Of a stretch of DNA of 64,000 nucleotides, positions 44,397 through 53,261 are shown in pieces; the first letter of the stretch is position 1, and every line of letters begins with the position of its first letter. The stretch is from Pelomonas sp. CA6 (GTDB lineage: Bacteria; Pseudomonadota; Gammaproteobacteria; Burkholderiales; Burkholderiaceae_C), in the NCBI RefSeq assembly GCF_022549225.1, contig NZ_JAKZFD010000014.1, positions 41,860-105,859 on the forward strand. The letters run 5' to 3'. The position numbers were made by a program, and so were the translations under genes. A model generated the notes under the pieces. It was not told the origin of the DNA and did no database searches. It saw nothing but the letters and a program-made list of their open reading frames with translations.

Positions 44397-45071
44397 ATGA
44401 AGATTCTTCTCGTCGACGACCATCTGCTGCTGGCCGAGGCCCTGGCCAGTGCCGTCGCGGAGCGCATGCCGCAGCTGCGCGTGCAGTGCGCCACCTCGCT
44501 GGCCGACGCGCAGGCGCAGCTGGATGCGCAGACTGCGCTGGTGCTGCTGGACCTGGGGCTGCCCGACGCCAGCGGCGTCGAGGCCGTGAGCCGGCTGCGC
44601 GAGCAGGCGCCGCAGGTGCGCATCGTCGTGATGTCCGCGAATGATCGCGCCGACACGGTGCGTGCCGCGATCGAGCAGGGCGCCAGCGGCTTCGTGCCCA
44701 AGACGGCGGATTTCCGTCAGCTGATGCAGGCGCTGCGCTTCACGCTCGAAGGCGGCGTGGCGCTGCCGGCGGCCCTGCTGGCACAGGACGTCGGCGCCGC
44801 CGCGGCGGACGGCGACGACGCGCTGGCGACGCTGCCGCTGGACGAGCAGCTGACGCCACGCCAGTGCGACGTGCTGCGCCTGTTGATGCTGGGCCAGTCC
44901 AACAAGCTGATCTGCCGCGCGCTGGGGCTCTCCGAATCCTCGGTGAAGACGCACCTGGAGGCGGTCTACCGCCGCCTCGGCGTCAACAGCCGCACCCAGG
45001 CCGTGGTGGCGGCCGCGCGCCAGGGCTTTCGCCTGCCGCTGCAGCTCGGCGACGACCCGACCGGCTCCTAG
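44397..45071 (+). CDS. LuxR/NarL-family response regulator
   Basis: A 224-residue response regulator. The receiver has LLVDDHLLLAEAL, the acceptor in LVLLDLGLPDAS, a Ser in VMSAND and the Lys in FVPKTAD. The LuxR-type helix-turn-helix at the end reads LTPRQCDVLRLLMLGQSNK and SESSVKTHLEAVYRRLGV. Its stop is 3 bases from the stop of the convergent hybrid kinase, so the two genes likely form a signalling pair despite opposite strands. The target genes are unknown. Confidence 0.93.
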   Translation: MKILLVDDHLLLAEALASAVAERMPQLRVQCATSLADAQAQLDAQTALVLLDLGLPDASGVEAVSRLREQAPQVRIVVMSANDRADTVRAAIEQGASGFVPKTADFRQLMQALRFTLEGGVALPAALLAQDVGAAAADGDDALATLPLDEQLTPRQCDVLRLLMLGQSNKLICRALGLSESSVKTHLEAVYRRLGVNSRTQAVVAAARQGFRLPLQLGDDPTGS

Positions 45072-45074
45072 CCG

Positions 45075-47507
45075 TCACGACGCCGGGTCGACCGGGCGCG
45101 GCGCGTTCAGCGTCGCGAAGATCGCGCTGGCCAGCGTCTCGGTCCGGAAGGGCTTGTGCACCACCGGCAGCCCGCTGGCCTGCAGCCGCGCGAGGTCCTC
45201 GGGCGCGGTGTTGCCGGTGACGACCAGCGCCGGCACCGGGCCGCAGGCCTGGCGCACGCGCTCGACCACCTCCAGCCCGCTGCCGCCGGGCAGGCGCATG
45301 TCCGTGATCAGCAGGGCCGGCGCCTCTGGCTCGCCGCGGGCCAGCAGCGCGTCCAGCGCCGCTGGCGAGGCCAGCGCCAGCACGCGGGCGCCCCACGCGC
45401 GCAGGCGCAGCAGCAGAGCCTCGCGTGCGCCGGGATCGTCCTCGACCAACCAGACCTGGCGCTCCTGCAGCCGCAGCAGCGTGGTCCAGCCGGGCGGCTC
45501 CAGCTGCGACGACGGCAGGTCGGGTTGCGGCTCGATGGCCGGCAGCGCCAGGCTGAAGCAGGAGCCGCGGCCGGGCACCGAGCGCAGCTGCACCGCCGCG
45601 CCCATCAGCGCGCTGGCACGGCGCACGATGGCCAGCCCCAGCCCCAGCCCTTGGGCGCGCTCGCGCTGCGGGTTCTCCAACTGCACGAAGTCCTCGAACA
45701 CGCGCGCCTGCTCGGCGGGCGGAATGCCACGGCCGGTGTCGTAGATCGCGACGCGCCAGCCGCCGCGCCAGCGCCGCGCCGCCACCAGCACGCCGCCGCG
45801 CTCGGTGTAGCGCAGCGCGTTGCTGACCAGGTTGCGCACGATCTGCTCCAGCAGCACCGCATCGCCCAGCACATGGGCGCGCAGCGGGATGCGCAGGCGC
45901 AGCTGCAGGCCGCGGCGCGCGGCGGCTTCCTGCTCGTGCGCGGCAATCGCGCCGATCAGCGCATGCAGCGACACCGGCCCATGGGCGACGCGCAGGCCGC
46001 CGGACTCCAGCCGCGACAGATCCAGCAGCCCCGCCAGCAGCCCCTCCATCGCGGCCACCGCCTCGTCCACGCGCCCGATCAGGCGCTGCTGCGCCGGCGT
46101 CGACGGCTGCTCGCGCAGCAGCCCCACCAGCACGCCGATGGTCACCATGGGCTGGCGCAGGTCGTGGCTGGCCGCCGCGAGGAAGCGGGACTTGGCGGCA
46201 TTGGCCTCCTCCAGCGCGGCGGTGCGTTCGCGCACGCGCTGCTCCAGCACCTGTCCGGCGCGCTCGGATTCCTGCAACGCGCTGACCAGGCGGCTGCCCA
46301 GCACCATCGCATAGACCATCGCGAGGATGGGCGCGGTCCAGGGCAGCAGGAACTCGCGGGTATGCGCCAGGCGGCCGGATTGCAGCAGATAGTCGTGCAG
46401 CCCGCAGGCGGTGATGCTGCTCACCGTGGCGGCCAGCGCCCACAGGCTGCGCTGCGGCCAGCGCCGGGCCGTGCGCACCACCTGTGCCGCCGCGGGCACC
46501 GTGGTCACGAAGAGCAGCGGATAGGCCAGCGTGCGCACCCGGTCCAGCAGCACCGGGTCGCCGCCGGTCCACAGCGCGGCGCTGGCGCACAGCAGGCCGA
46601 TGGCGATCACGGCCAACTGCAGCGGTCGGCGGGCGGCCCCCTGCAGGCTGGCGCCGAAGCAGCCGAACAGCGCGCTGACGGAGACCATCAGCAGGAACAT
46701 CGCCACCCCGCTGCCCGGCGGCGCCGGCGCGCCGGGGTCGCTGAACAACAGGTTGCGCACCGAGAACACCAGGGTCAGCAGGCCGAACCAGCCCAACTCC
46801 ACCTCGCTGCGCCGGCGCGCCCACAGCAGCAGCATGAACAGCGCGCTGCCCGCGGCCATGCCGTTGAGCACGCGCAGCAGGTCGACGACGAGCACGCGGT
46901 AGGCATGGAACTGCGCGCTCACCAGCGGTTCGGGGCCCACGGTCACGCGGTCCAGCCCGCCGCGGCGCCCGCCGCGCGCGTCGATCTGAAGGCTGTTGCC
47001 GCCGGCATGCAGCGCCCCCACCGGCAACGCGATCCGGTAAGGCGTGGTGCGCGGCTGCAGCGCATCCGGCAGGTTCCAGGTGTCGCTGACCAGCGTGCCG
47101 TTGAGCCAGACGCGATGGTGGGTGGGCAGGCGCCGCGTCCACAGCGCCCAGGGCTGCTGGGGCGCGGGGCCGGTGATCTCGAAGTCCAGCCGGTAGTGGC
47201 CTTGCGCCAGGCGGCCTTGCCCGCGCTGGCCCCAATCGTCCGGCAGTGCGAGGACGGGGCCGTGGGCGAGGTCCGGCGCCGGGCCGGCGCTCCAGCGGGC
47301 GCTCTGCAGCGTCTGCGTTGGCGCGAGCGCCGCGGTGCCCGGGTCGCCGTCCGCCCGGGCCATCGTCAGTCCGGCGAGCAGGGGGGCCATCAGGCCTGCC
47401 ACCAGCCCTGCCAGCAGCAGCACGGCGCTCCGCCAGCGCCGTCGCGCGGGCGCGAGGCGGGGAGCCGGCGATGCGGCGGCGGGCAGGGGATCTGGCCGGT
47501 CGGACAT
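45075..47507 (-). CDS. Hybrid sensor histidine kinase with 7TM-type sensor
   Basis: An 810-residue hybrid kinase. One N-terminal membrane helix is followed by a periplasmic jelly-roll-like domain (WALWTRRLPTHHRVWLNGT, about residues 120-220), then seven membrane helices (about 225-430), a 7TMR-DISM-like arrangement. A coiled coil, RERTAALEEANAAKS, leads to HisKA with AAASHDLRQPMVTI. The HATPase domain includes NLVSNALRYTERGG, DTGRGIP and GLGLGLAIVRR. The receiver at the end has LVEDDPGAREA, the acceptor in LLITDMRLPGG and VVHKPF. The start at 47507 gives MSDRPDPL. It probably works with the convergent LuxR-type regulator. Confidence 0.93.
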   Translation of the reverse strand: MSDRPDPLPAAASPAPRLAPARRRWRSAVLLLAGLVAGLMAPLLAGLTMARADGDPGTAALAPTQTLQSARWSAGPAPDLAHGPVLALPDDWGQRGQGRLAQGHYRLDFEITGPAPQQPWALWTRRLPTHHRVWLNGTLVSDTWNLPDALQPRTTPYRIALPVGALHAGGNSLQIDARGGRRGGLDRVTVGPEPLVSAQFHAYRVLVVDLLRVLNGMAAGSALFMLLLWARRRSEVELGWFGLLTLVFSVRNLLFSDPGAPAPPGSGVAMFLLMVSVSALFGCFGASLQGAARRPLQLAVIAIGLLCASAALWTGGDPVLLDRVRTLAYPLLFVTTVPAAAQVVRTARRWPQRSLWALAATVSSITACGLHDYLLQSGRLAHTREFLLPWTAPILAMVYAMVLGSRLVSALQESERAGQVLEQRVRERTAALEEANAAKSRFLAAASHDLRQPMVTIGVLVGLLREQPSTPAQQRLIGRVDEAVAAMEGLLAGLLDLSRLESGGLRVAHGPVSLHALIGAIAAHEQEAAARRGLQLRLRIPLRAHVLGDAVLLEQIVRNLVSNALRYTERGGVLVAARRWRGGWRVAIYDTGRGIPPAEQARVFEDFVQLENPQRERAQGLGLGLAIVRRASALMGAAVQLRSVPGRGSCFSLALPAIEPQPDLPSSQLEPPGWTTLLRLQERQVWLVEDDPGAREALLLRLRAWGARVLALASPAALDALLARGEPEAPALLITDMRLPGGSGLEVVERVRQACGPVPALVVTGNTAPEDLARLQASGLPVVHKPFRTETLASAIFATLNAPRPVDPAS

Positions 47508-47579
47508 GGCGGCTCGCAGCAGGGGGAAGAGGGCCGGTTTGGCGCGCCAGTGTGCCGCATCGAAGCGGGGGCACGGTTC

Positions 47580-47598
47580 GGCCATCCGGCCGATGGCC
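47580..47598. promoter_or_regulatory. Inverted repeat in divergent promoter region
   Basis: GGCCATC (47580-47586), CGGCC and GATGGCC (47592-47598) are complementary arms in the 184-base region between the hybrid kinase and lipoprotein genes. It may be a regulator site. Confidence 0.3.
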
Positions 47599-47691
47599 CA
47601 GGCCGCGCCTTCCTCCTATCGTGACGGCGCTGTCAACACGCGCCTTGCGCGCGGCCGCCCGGCCGCCGCAGGCCATCTCATGGAGCCCCCC

Positions 47692-49827
47692 ATGTCCCGC
47701 ATCAGAACCTCTCCTTCCTCCTTCCAACGCTCGCTGCTGCTGGCCGCCAGCGCCGCCGCCGCCCTTGCCGCCTGCGGCGGTGGCGGCTCCGGTTCGGACA
47801 CCAGCACGCCGACGCCGCCCACCAACGGTGGCGGCGGCACGGCGGGCACGACGCTGAGCGGCACGGCCGCGACGGGCGCCCCGATCGCCGGCACGGTGAG
47901 CGTGATCGACGTCAACGGCAAGACCGCGACCGCGGTGGCGACCAACCCCAGCACCGGCGCCTACACCGTAGACGTGACCGGGCTGACCGCGCCCTATCTG
48001 CTCACCGTGGTGGGCATGTCCGGCGGGCGGCAGGTCATGCTCAGCTCGGTCGGCACCGCCGCGGGCCAGACCGTCAACCTCACGCCGCTGACCGACCTGA
48101 TCGTTTCCGCCGCCGCCGGCGTGCCGGGCGCCGGGGCGCTGGTGGACAGCTGCACGCCGGTCTCCGGCAGCGTGCCCGCGGCCTGCCTGTCCACGCTGAC
48201 GGCGGCGACCAGCGGCACGCGCCTGAAGGACGCGCTGCAGCAGGTCAGCGCGATGATCGCGCCGCTGAACAAGGCCGGCACCGACCCGCTGAACGGCAGC
48301 TTCAGCGCCAATGGACAGGGCCTGGACGGCGTGCTGGACCGCCTGGTGATGACGCCCGCCAACGCCGGTGCGCCGGCCACGCTGACCCTGGTCGCGTCGC
48401 AGACCGTAATCGGCCAGATGAACCTGCCGGCCACCGCCGGCCAGGCCGGCACGGTGACCAGCACGCCGCCGTCGGCGCCGCAGGTGCAGCTGGCCGATGC
48501 GGCGGCCACCGTGGTGCCCGAGATCAACACCTGCCTGGGCGCGCTGGCCGCGCTGTATCCGGCGACCGGCTTCAAGCCGCCGGCCGCGGGCCAGGTCTCG
48601 CCCTTCATCGCCGATAACTTCCGGCTCTCCACCGCGGGCAAGGCCGAGGTGGTGGGCATGCTGACCAGCGGCGCCGAGATCTTCGTCGGTGGCTTCAACC
48701 CCAGGGCCGTCGCCCTCGCCGCGCGGGACATGTCGCCGCTGAGCGCGGCGGAGATCGCGCAGCTGGACAGCGCCGGCTTCGAGGCCACGCTGAAGGCACG
48801 CGCCAATGGCGGCGCCCCGGTGCTGCTGGACGGCAGCGGCAAGCCACAGGCGGCCTGGGTGATGACCCAGCTGGAGGCTACCGGCGCCTGGACCGAGGCG
48901 ACCCAGTTCGTGCGCGGCGAGGCCTATGCCGGCTGCCCGGCCGGCTGGCGCTGGGCCGGCACCCAGCATCTGGACATGCACATGGCCGCGCGCGTCACGC
49001 GCAACGAGGACCAGGCCGGCGCGCTGCGCCGTGAGCGGGCCTTCCACATCGAGCGCGGCGAAGTCGCCGACGCCGTGGGCGCCGGCCTCATGGCCGACGT
49101 CGACACCGCCGTGGTGGTCGGCCCCGGCATCGTGGCCTACAGCGGTGACCCCAAGGCGCCCATGGGCGACAAGCTCAAGCTGGTGCTCAAGCGCCCCAGC
49201 AACGCGCTGATCAACACCTTCGTCATCCGCGACGGCCGCGCCTACTATGGCGACGGCGAGGCGCTGCAGAGCTGCCGCGACCTGGCCGCGCAGAACCCGT
49301 CGCCCGTGGCCGGCACGCCCTGCGTGGACGAGGCCAAGGTGGTGCCCGGTGCCGTCTACGGCTGGATCCTGAAGTCCTCCAGCTCGGGCAATGTCGTCGC
49401 CGCCTTCCCGTATGAGATCAACGCGGTGCCGCTGTCCACCGGCTTCGCGGCGGCCAATGCGTCCAACCTGTTCGCCACCATCGGGTCCGTCACGCCCGAC
49501 ACCGTGGCCGGGGTGAAGTCCGCCGTCACGGCCTCGGCCAACGCGGTGCTCGACGGGGTGTTCAGCATCGGCTACACCCAGGGCAAGGCCTATGGCTCGA
49601 CGGCCGACAACTGCAACTGGCGCATCTTCGACGCCAACGGCGCCTATCTGCTCAGCGCCGAGGCGAACGCCGTGGGCCAGCAGACCCGCTGCAGCTTCGC
49701 CACCGCCGGGCTGAACTCCGGCAGCCTGCAGCGCCCCGCCGATGCGAACGCGATCGCCAAGGTCTATGTGTCGGTGACGACCAACGCGCTGGGCAACCAG
49801 CTGTCCACCGGGCGCTCGCTGCGCTGA
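47692..49827 (+). CDS. Large lipoprotein of unknown function
   Basis: A 711-residue lipoprotein I do not recognise. The signal (SLLLAASAAAALAAC) ends in a lipobox Cys and is followed by a Gly/Ser/Thr/Pro spacer. The first domain (about residues 50-120, TTLSGTAATGAPIAGTVSV) is like a carboxypeptidase-regulatory or Ig-like cell-surface module. The rest has no familiar motif; it contains several cysteines (SCTPVSG, NTCLG, AGCPAGW, QSCRDL, TPCVDE) that could form disulfides, in an Ala/Gly-rich, outer-membrane-style composition. GGAG six bases before the second ATG supports this start. It stands alone, divergent from the hybrid kinase. Confidence 0.85.
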   Translation: MSRIRTSPSSFQRSLLLAASAAAALAACGGGGSGSDTSTPTPPTNGGGGTAGTTLSGTAATGAPIAGTVSVIDVNGKTATAVATNPSTGAYTVDVTGLTAPYLLTVVGMSGGRQVMLSSVGTAAGQTVNLTPLTDLIVSAAAGVPGAGALVDSCTPVSGSVPAACLSTLTAATSGTRLKDALQQVSAMIAPLNKAGTDPLNGSFSANGQGLDGVLDRLVMTPANAGAPATLTLVASQTVIGQMNLPATAGQAGTVTSTPPSAPQVQLADAAATVVPEINTCLGALAALYPATGFKPPAAGQVSPFIADNFRLSTAGKAEVVGMLTSGAEIFVGGFNPRAVALAARDMSPLSAAEIAQLDSAGFEATLKARANGGAPVLLDGSGKPQAAWVMTQLEATGAWTEATQFVRGEAYAGCPAGWRWAGTQHLDMHMAARVTRNEDQAGALRRERAFHIERGEVADAVGAGLMADVDTAVVVGPGIVAYSGDPKAPMGDKLKLVLKRPSNALINTFVIRDGRAYYGDGEALQSCRDLAAQNPSPVAGTPCVDEAKVVPGAVYGWILKSSSSGNVVAAFPYEINAVPLSTGFAAANASNLFATIGSVTPDTVAGVKSAVTASANAVLDGVFSIGYTQGKAYGSTADNCNWRIFDANGAYLLSAEANAVGQQTRCSFATAGLNSGSLQRPADANAIAKVYVSVTTNALGNQLSTGRSLR

Positions 49828-49851
49828 GCCGGCGCACTTGAACGCGCAAGC

Positions 49852-49881
49852 CGCCGGCCCTGCCACGCGCCAGGGCCGGCG
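49852..49881. terminator. Strong stem-loop between convergent genes
   Basis: CGCCGGCCCTG (49852-49862) and CAGGGCCGGCG (49871-49881) form a perfect 11-bp stem with an 8-base loop. A second hairpin, GCCGGCG with CGCCGGC (49875-49893), overlaps it and would compete. No T run is present. Confidence 0.4.
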
Positions 49882-49939
49882 CCCTGCGCCGGCGGGGCCG
49901 GCCTGGCGGGTCCCGCGCGGGCCCGGTGCCGACACGGGA

Positions 49940-50653
49940 TCATCGGCGGCCCGGCTCCGCGCCGCTGAGCTGCTCGGCCAGCGAGACCAGCCAGGACCGG
50001 TCATAGGGCCGCAGGCCGCGGGCGTCCAGCCGGTCCCAGACCGTCAGGGTGTAGTACTTCCTGTCGGTGACCCAGGTCAGTTCCGAGAAGTGCTGCCCGG
50101 ACGTGGTCTTGCGCGTCACGACGCGTGCCAGGTGTTGGTGAACCTGGGCGTTCATCAGCTCCTTGATGAGCACCACGCCGCCGCCGTCCTGCACGTAGTC
50201 CCATTCGTGCAGCATGACCAGCACGCCGTCGGGCCGGGTGTACACCCGGGTGTAGCGGCTCCAAGGCCCGGCCTTGCTCGGCCCTTCGGGAACGAAGGCC
50301 TCGTACTTGTAGCCTTGCAGTTCGGAGGTCGAGACATCGGTCCAATCGCTCTTCAGGTTGGCCCGGATCTTGGACTCCTCCCAGTAGACCGCACGGCTGG
50401 CGTAGTGCGTCTTGAAGGTGGCCGCCTGGTCGGGAACGGTTTCGGGTTCGCCGCTCTTCGCGGCGCTCCGTTGCAGGCCGAGGTCGCGCTCGGCCATGCC
50501 GCGGGTCGCCGGGTCGAGCTGATCGAGCGTGAGCACCTTCACCTGGCCCGTCGAGAGCCCCTGCATTGGCGAGATGGCGGGCTGAGGCTGGGCGAGAACC
50601 GACCCCGCGAGGCCGGCGATGACGAGGCTCAACAGCGTGTGGGCGTGATGCAT
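49940..50653 (-). CDS. Exported protein of unknown function
   Basis: A 237-residue protein that I cannot assign. The signal peptide LLSLVIAGLAGSVLAQPQPA is clear with the start at 50653 (MHHAH), preceded by AAAGGA about 10 bases upstream; a longer in-frame start at 50752 would bury the signal. The mature sequence is mixed polar with many aromatic residues (YWEESKIRANLKSDW, SRYTRVYTRPDGVLVMLHEW). It has no cysteine or obvious catalytic motif and could be a periplasmic beta-rich binding protein. It is divergent from eamA across 221 bases. Confidence 0.8.
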   Translation of the reverse strand: MHHAHTLLSLVIAGLAGSVLAQPQPAISPMQGLSTGQVKVLTLDQLDPATRGMAERDLGLQRSAAKSGEPETVPDQAATFKTHYASRAVYWEESKIRANLKSDWTDVSTSELQGYKYEAFVPEGPSKAGPWSRYTRVYTRPDGVLVMLHEWDYVQDGGGVVLIKELMNAQVHQHLARVVTRKTTSGQHFSELTWVTDRKYYTLTVWDRLDARGLRPYDRSWLVSLAEQLSGAEPGRR

Positions 50654-50874
50654 GGCGAGAAGTCCTTTCTGTTGATGCGTGGGCTGTTCAAGGCCGGGTG
50701 TGGCGTGTTGGCGTTGAACGCTGGATGCGCTGCGGATCAGGATCCTCCCCATGCGCCGGGATGCAACTCTCTACCTCGGTAGGGGGGACGCGGCCTGTGG
50801 GCGCCTGAGTGAGTCCGGCCGACCGCGAAGACGCTGAAACGCGCCGAAACCGCCGGCCTGCTACGCTGCGGCTC

Positions 50875-51804
50875 ATGAGTGCCTCCCACGCCGCGCTGCC
50901 GCTGCGCCATTTCCTGCTCGCCCTGTCGGTGGTCGCCATCTGGGGCAGCAACTTCGTCGTGATCCGCTGGGGGCTGGACGTCTTCCCGCCACTGCTGTTC
51001 GCGGCCTTGCGCTTCCTGCTTGCCGCGGTGCCGGCGATCTTCCTGCTGCCGCGGCCCGGCGTGAGCTGGCGCAATCTCGCCGCCTACGGGATGCTGGTGG
51101 GCGTGGGCCAGTTCGGGCTGCTGTACCTGGCGATGCGCTCGCAGATTTCGCCGGGCCTGGCCTCGCTGGTCATCCAGACCCAGGTGTTCTTCACCGTGCT
51201 GCTGGCCATGCGCAGCAGCGGCGAGCGGGTGCAGGGCTTCCAGTGGCTGGCGCTGGCGCTGGCGGCCTCGGGCGTGGGCGTGATCGCCACGCACACCGAT
51301 GGCACGACCACGGTGCTGGGCCTGGCCATGGTGCTGCTGGCCGCCTTCAGCTGGGCCTGCGGCAACATCGTCGGCAAGCGCGCGACGGGGCAGAACATGC
51401 TGGCCTATGTGGCCTGGAGCAGCGCCTTCGCGGTGGCGCCGCTGTTCGCGCTGTCGCTGGTGTTCGAGGGGCCGGCGCAGATGCTGGGCGCCGTGCGCCA
51501 TGCCGACGCGCCAGCCTGGGCCGCGCTGCTGTGGCAGACGGTGGGCAATACGCTGTACGGCTACGGCGTGTGGAGCTGGCTGCTGGCACGCCATCCGGCT
51601 GCCACCATCGTGCCCATGGCCCTGCTGGTGCCGGTGTTCGGCATGAGCGCGTCGGCCCTGCTGCTGGCCGAGCCGCTGCCGGGCTGGAAGCTGATCGCCG
51701 CGGCCCTGGTGATCAGCGGGCTGGCGCAGAACCTGCTGTGGCCGCGCGTGCGCGCGCGGCTGCGTCGCGGCGGCGCGGCCATGCAGCCGCCGTCCGGGGG
51801 CTGA
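50875..51804 (+). CDS. eamA: EamA-type transporter (O-acetylserine/cysteine exporter-like)
   Basis: A 309-residue ten-helix drug/metabolite transporter. Two EamA repeats are visible. The opening AIWGSNFVVIRWGLDVFPP, RFLLAAVPAIFLLPRPGVSW and SPGLASLVIQTQVFFTVLL, and the middle LLAAFSWACGNIVGKR, agree closely from memory with E. coli EamA (YdeD), which exports cysteine-pathway metabolites. The start at 50875 (MSASHAALPL) fits; an in-frame upstream codon would add a polar tail. The transport role in this organism is predicted by homology only. Confidence 0.88.
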   Translation: MSASHAALPLRHFLLALSVVAIWGSNFVVIRWGLDVFPPLLFAALRFLLAAVPAIFLLPRPGVSWRNLAAYGMLVGVGQFGLLYLAMRSQISPGLASLVIQTQVFFTVLLAMRSSGERVQGFQWLALALAASGVGVIATHTDGTTTVLGLAMVLLAAFSWACGNIVGKRATGQNMLAYVAWSSAFAVAPLFALSLVFEGPAQMLGAVRHADAPAWAALLWQTVGNTLYGYGVWSWLLARHPAATIVPMALLVPVFGMSASALLLAEPLPGWKLIAAALVISGLAQNLLWPRVRARLRRGGAAMQPPSGG

Positions 51805-51865
51805 GCGGCGCGGGGTGCTGGCACACTTGAGGGCCAAACCACAAGTTCACGGGGAGTCCCTTGTC

Positions 51866-52519
51866 ATGTCCAGATCAACCCTTGCCTTCGCGCGCCGCGC
51901 TCTGACCGCCGCCCTGCTGACCGTCGGGCTGTGCGCCGCGGTCCAGGCGCAGGAGGCGGCGGTGAGCGCTGAACAACGCGCCGACATCGAACGATTGATG
52001 GAGGTCACCGGCGCCGCCAAGCTGGGCCTGCAGATGGCCGACCTGATGTCCGCGCAGATGATGCGGGCCATCAGCCAGCGCGACGGCGGCCTCACCCCAC
52101 AGCAGGTGGACGAGGTGCGTGCCGTCGTGATGGAGGTGGTGCGCGAACGCATGGAGGGGCCGCAGGGCCTGATGGCGCAGATCGTGCCGCTCTACGCGTG
52201 CCACTTCAGCGCCCAGGAGATCAAGGACCTGCTGGCCTTCTACGCGTCGCCGACCGGCGCCAAGGCCGTGGCCGTGATGCCGGCGCTGATGCAGGAATCG
52301 GTGCAGCTGGGCGCGGGCTGGGGCGAAGCCATTGGCCCGGAGATTGGACGCCGCGTCTCGGTGCTGTTGAAGAAGTATGCGGATGCCCGCCAGTCGGAGG
52401 CGCAGGCGAGTGAGGCCAGCAAGGCCGATGCGAAGCCCGATGCCAAGAAGCCCGCCGCCAGGAAGGGCGAGGCGAAGAAGGGCGAGGCGAAGAAGCCCGC
52501 CGCGGCCGCCACGCCCTGA
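51866..52519 (+). CDS. DUF2059 periplasmic protein with Lys/Ala-rich tail
   Basis: A 217-residue exported protein. The signal peptide ARRALTAALLTVGLCAAVQA ends before QEAAVSAE. The DUF2059 domain is helical, with ADIERLMEVTGAAKLGLQMA and IVPLYACHFSAQEIKDLLAFY as typical parts. The last about 40 residues are an Ala/Lys/Glu-rich tail containing the direct repeat GEAKKGEAKK, a low-complexity stretch that could bind nucleic acid, wall material or partner proteins. GGGGAG upstream supports the start. It leads a same-strand run of three genes of uncertain role (to 53947). Confidence 0.88.
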   Translation: MSRSTLAFARRALTAALLTVGLCAAVQAQEAAVSAEQRADIERLMEVTGAAKLGLQMADLMSAQMMRAISQRDGGLTPQQVDEVRAVVMEVVRERMEGPQGLMAQIVPLYACHFSAQEIKDLLAFYASPTGAKAVAVMPALMQESVQLGAGWGEAIGPEIGRRVSVLLKKYADARQSEAQASEASKADAKPDAKKPAARKGEAKKGEAKKPAAAATP

Positions 52520-52547
52520 GGCCGCGCCACAGCAGGAGGGGGCTCAG

Positions 52548-53261
52548 GTGAGCGACGTGCTGCACGACAAGCTGCAGGCCCTGGACGCCAGCCAGGCGCG
52601 CGCGGTGCTGGAGGCACTGCTGCGCGCCTACACCCAGCCGGTGTTCGGCGCGCTGCCCAAGTCCGAGCTGGAGGTGGCCATGCTGCACGCGCTGCAGACG
52701 GTGGGCCTGCTGCCGGCCCAACCCACGCTGTATGAGCTGATCGCGACCCTGCGCGTGACCCGGCCCAAGGCGCGCGCGCTGCTTTATGCACTGGAGCTGC
52801 GCCGCTCCGACGCCGGCTCGCTCGACGCGCGCCTGAAGGCCTTGCTGCGCGAGCCGCTGCTGCTGAAGAACGGCGAACTGTTCGGACTGGAGATCGAGAA
52901 CCCGCTGCTCGCCGACCATCTGAAGGCGCGGCTGCAGGCGCTGGGTCATGCCAGTGACGGCAGCTTCTCCGCGACCCTGGTCACGCTCAAGGCCGAGGCC
53001 CTGGCCGCGCTGCTGGTGTCCTGCCTTGGCGAGGAAGACCAGGAGCGCGCGCGCAAGGCCCTGGTCAAGGCCGGCGCGCCGGACCGCTCGCTGCAAGGCC
53101 TGCTGGTGGGCGCGCTGAAGAAGCTGGGCAGCAAGCTGGCCGGCGAAGCGGGCTCGGCCGTGACGGGCGCTTTCGGCGACAAGCTCTCGGACTATCTGGG
53201 GCCGCTGCTGGACGTGGCGCTCAAGCCGCTGGGCGACACCTTGGGGAAGCTGCTGAAATGA
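52548..53261 (+). CDS. Soluble helical protein of unknown function
   Basis: A 237-residue protein I do not recognise. The GTG start has AGGAGG at a good spacing. It has no signal peptide or membrane helix. The first about 170 residues are mainly helical (QARAVLEALLRAYTQPVF, LEVAMLHALQTVGLLPAQ, YELIATLRVTRPKARALLY), followed by a Lys/Leu/Gly-rich segment with amphipathic helices (LKKLGSKLAGEAGSAVTG, LLDVALKPLGDTLGKLLK) that could bind membranes. It follows the DUF2059 gene after 28 bases and overlaps the next gene by 4 bases (ATGA). Confidence 0.8.
   Translation: MSDVLHDKLQALDASQARAVLEALLRAYTQPVFGALPKSELEVAMLHALQTVGLLPAQPTLYELIATLRVTRPKARALLYALELRRSDAGSLDARLKALLREPLLLKNGELFGLEIENPLLADHLKARLQALGHASDGSFSATLVTLKAEALAALLVSCLGEEDQERARKALVKAGAPDRSLQGLLVGALKKLGSKLAGEAGSAVTGAFGDKLSDYLGPLLDVALKPLGDTLGKLLK

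Noticed and set aside
44983..50004. A minus-strand open frame of 1673 codons.
   Set aside because: It runs in a different frame through the hybrid kinase and antisense through the lipoprotein gene. Its product is Arg/Ala/Gly-rich without domains. Such long shadow frames are usual at this GC content.
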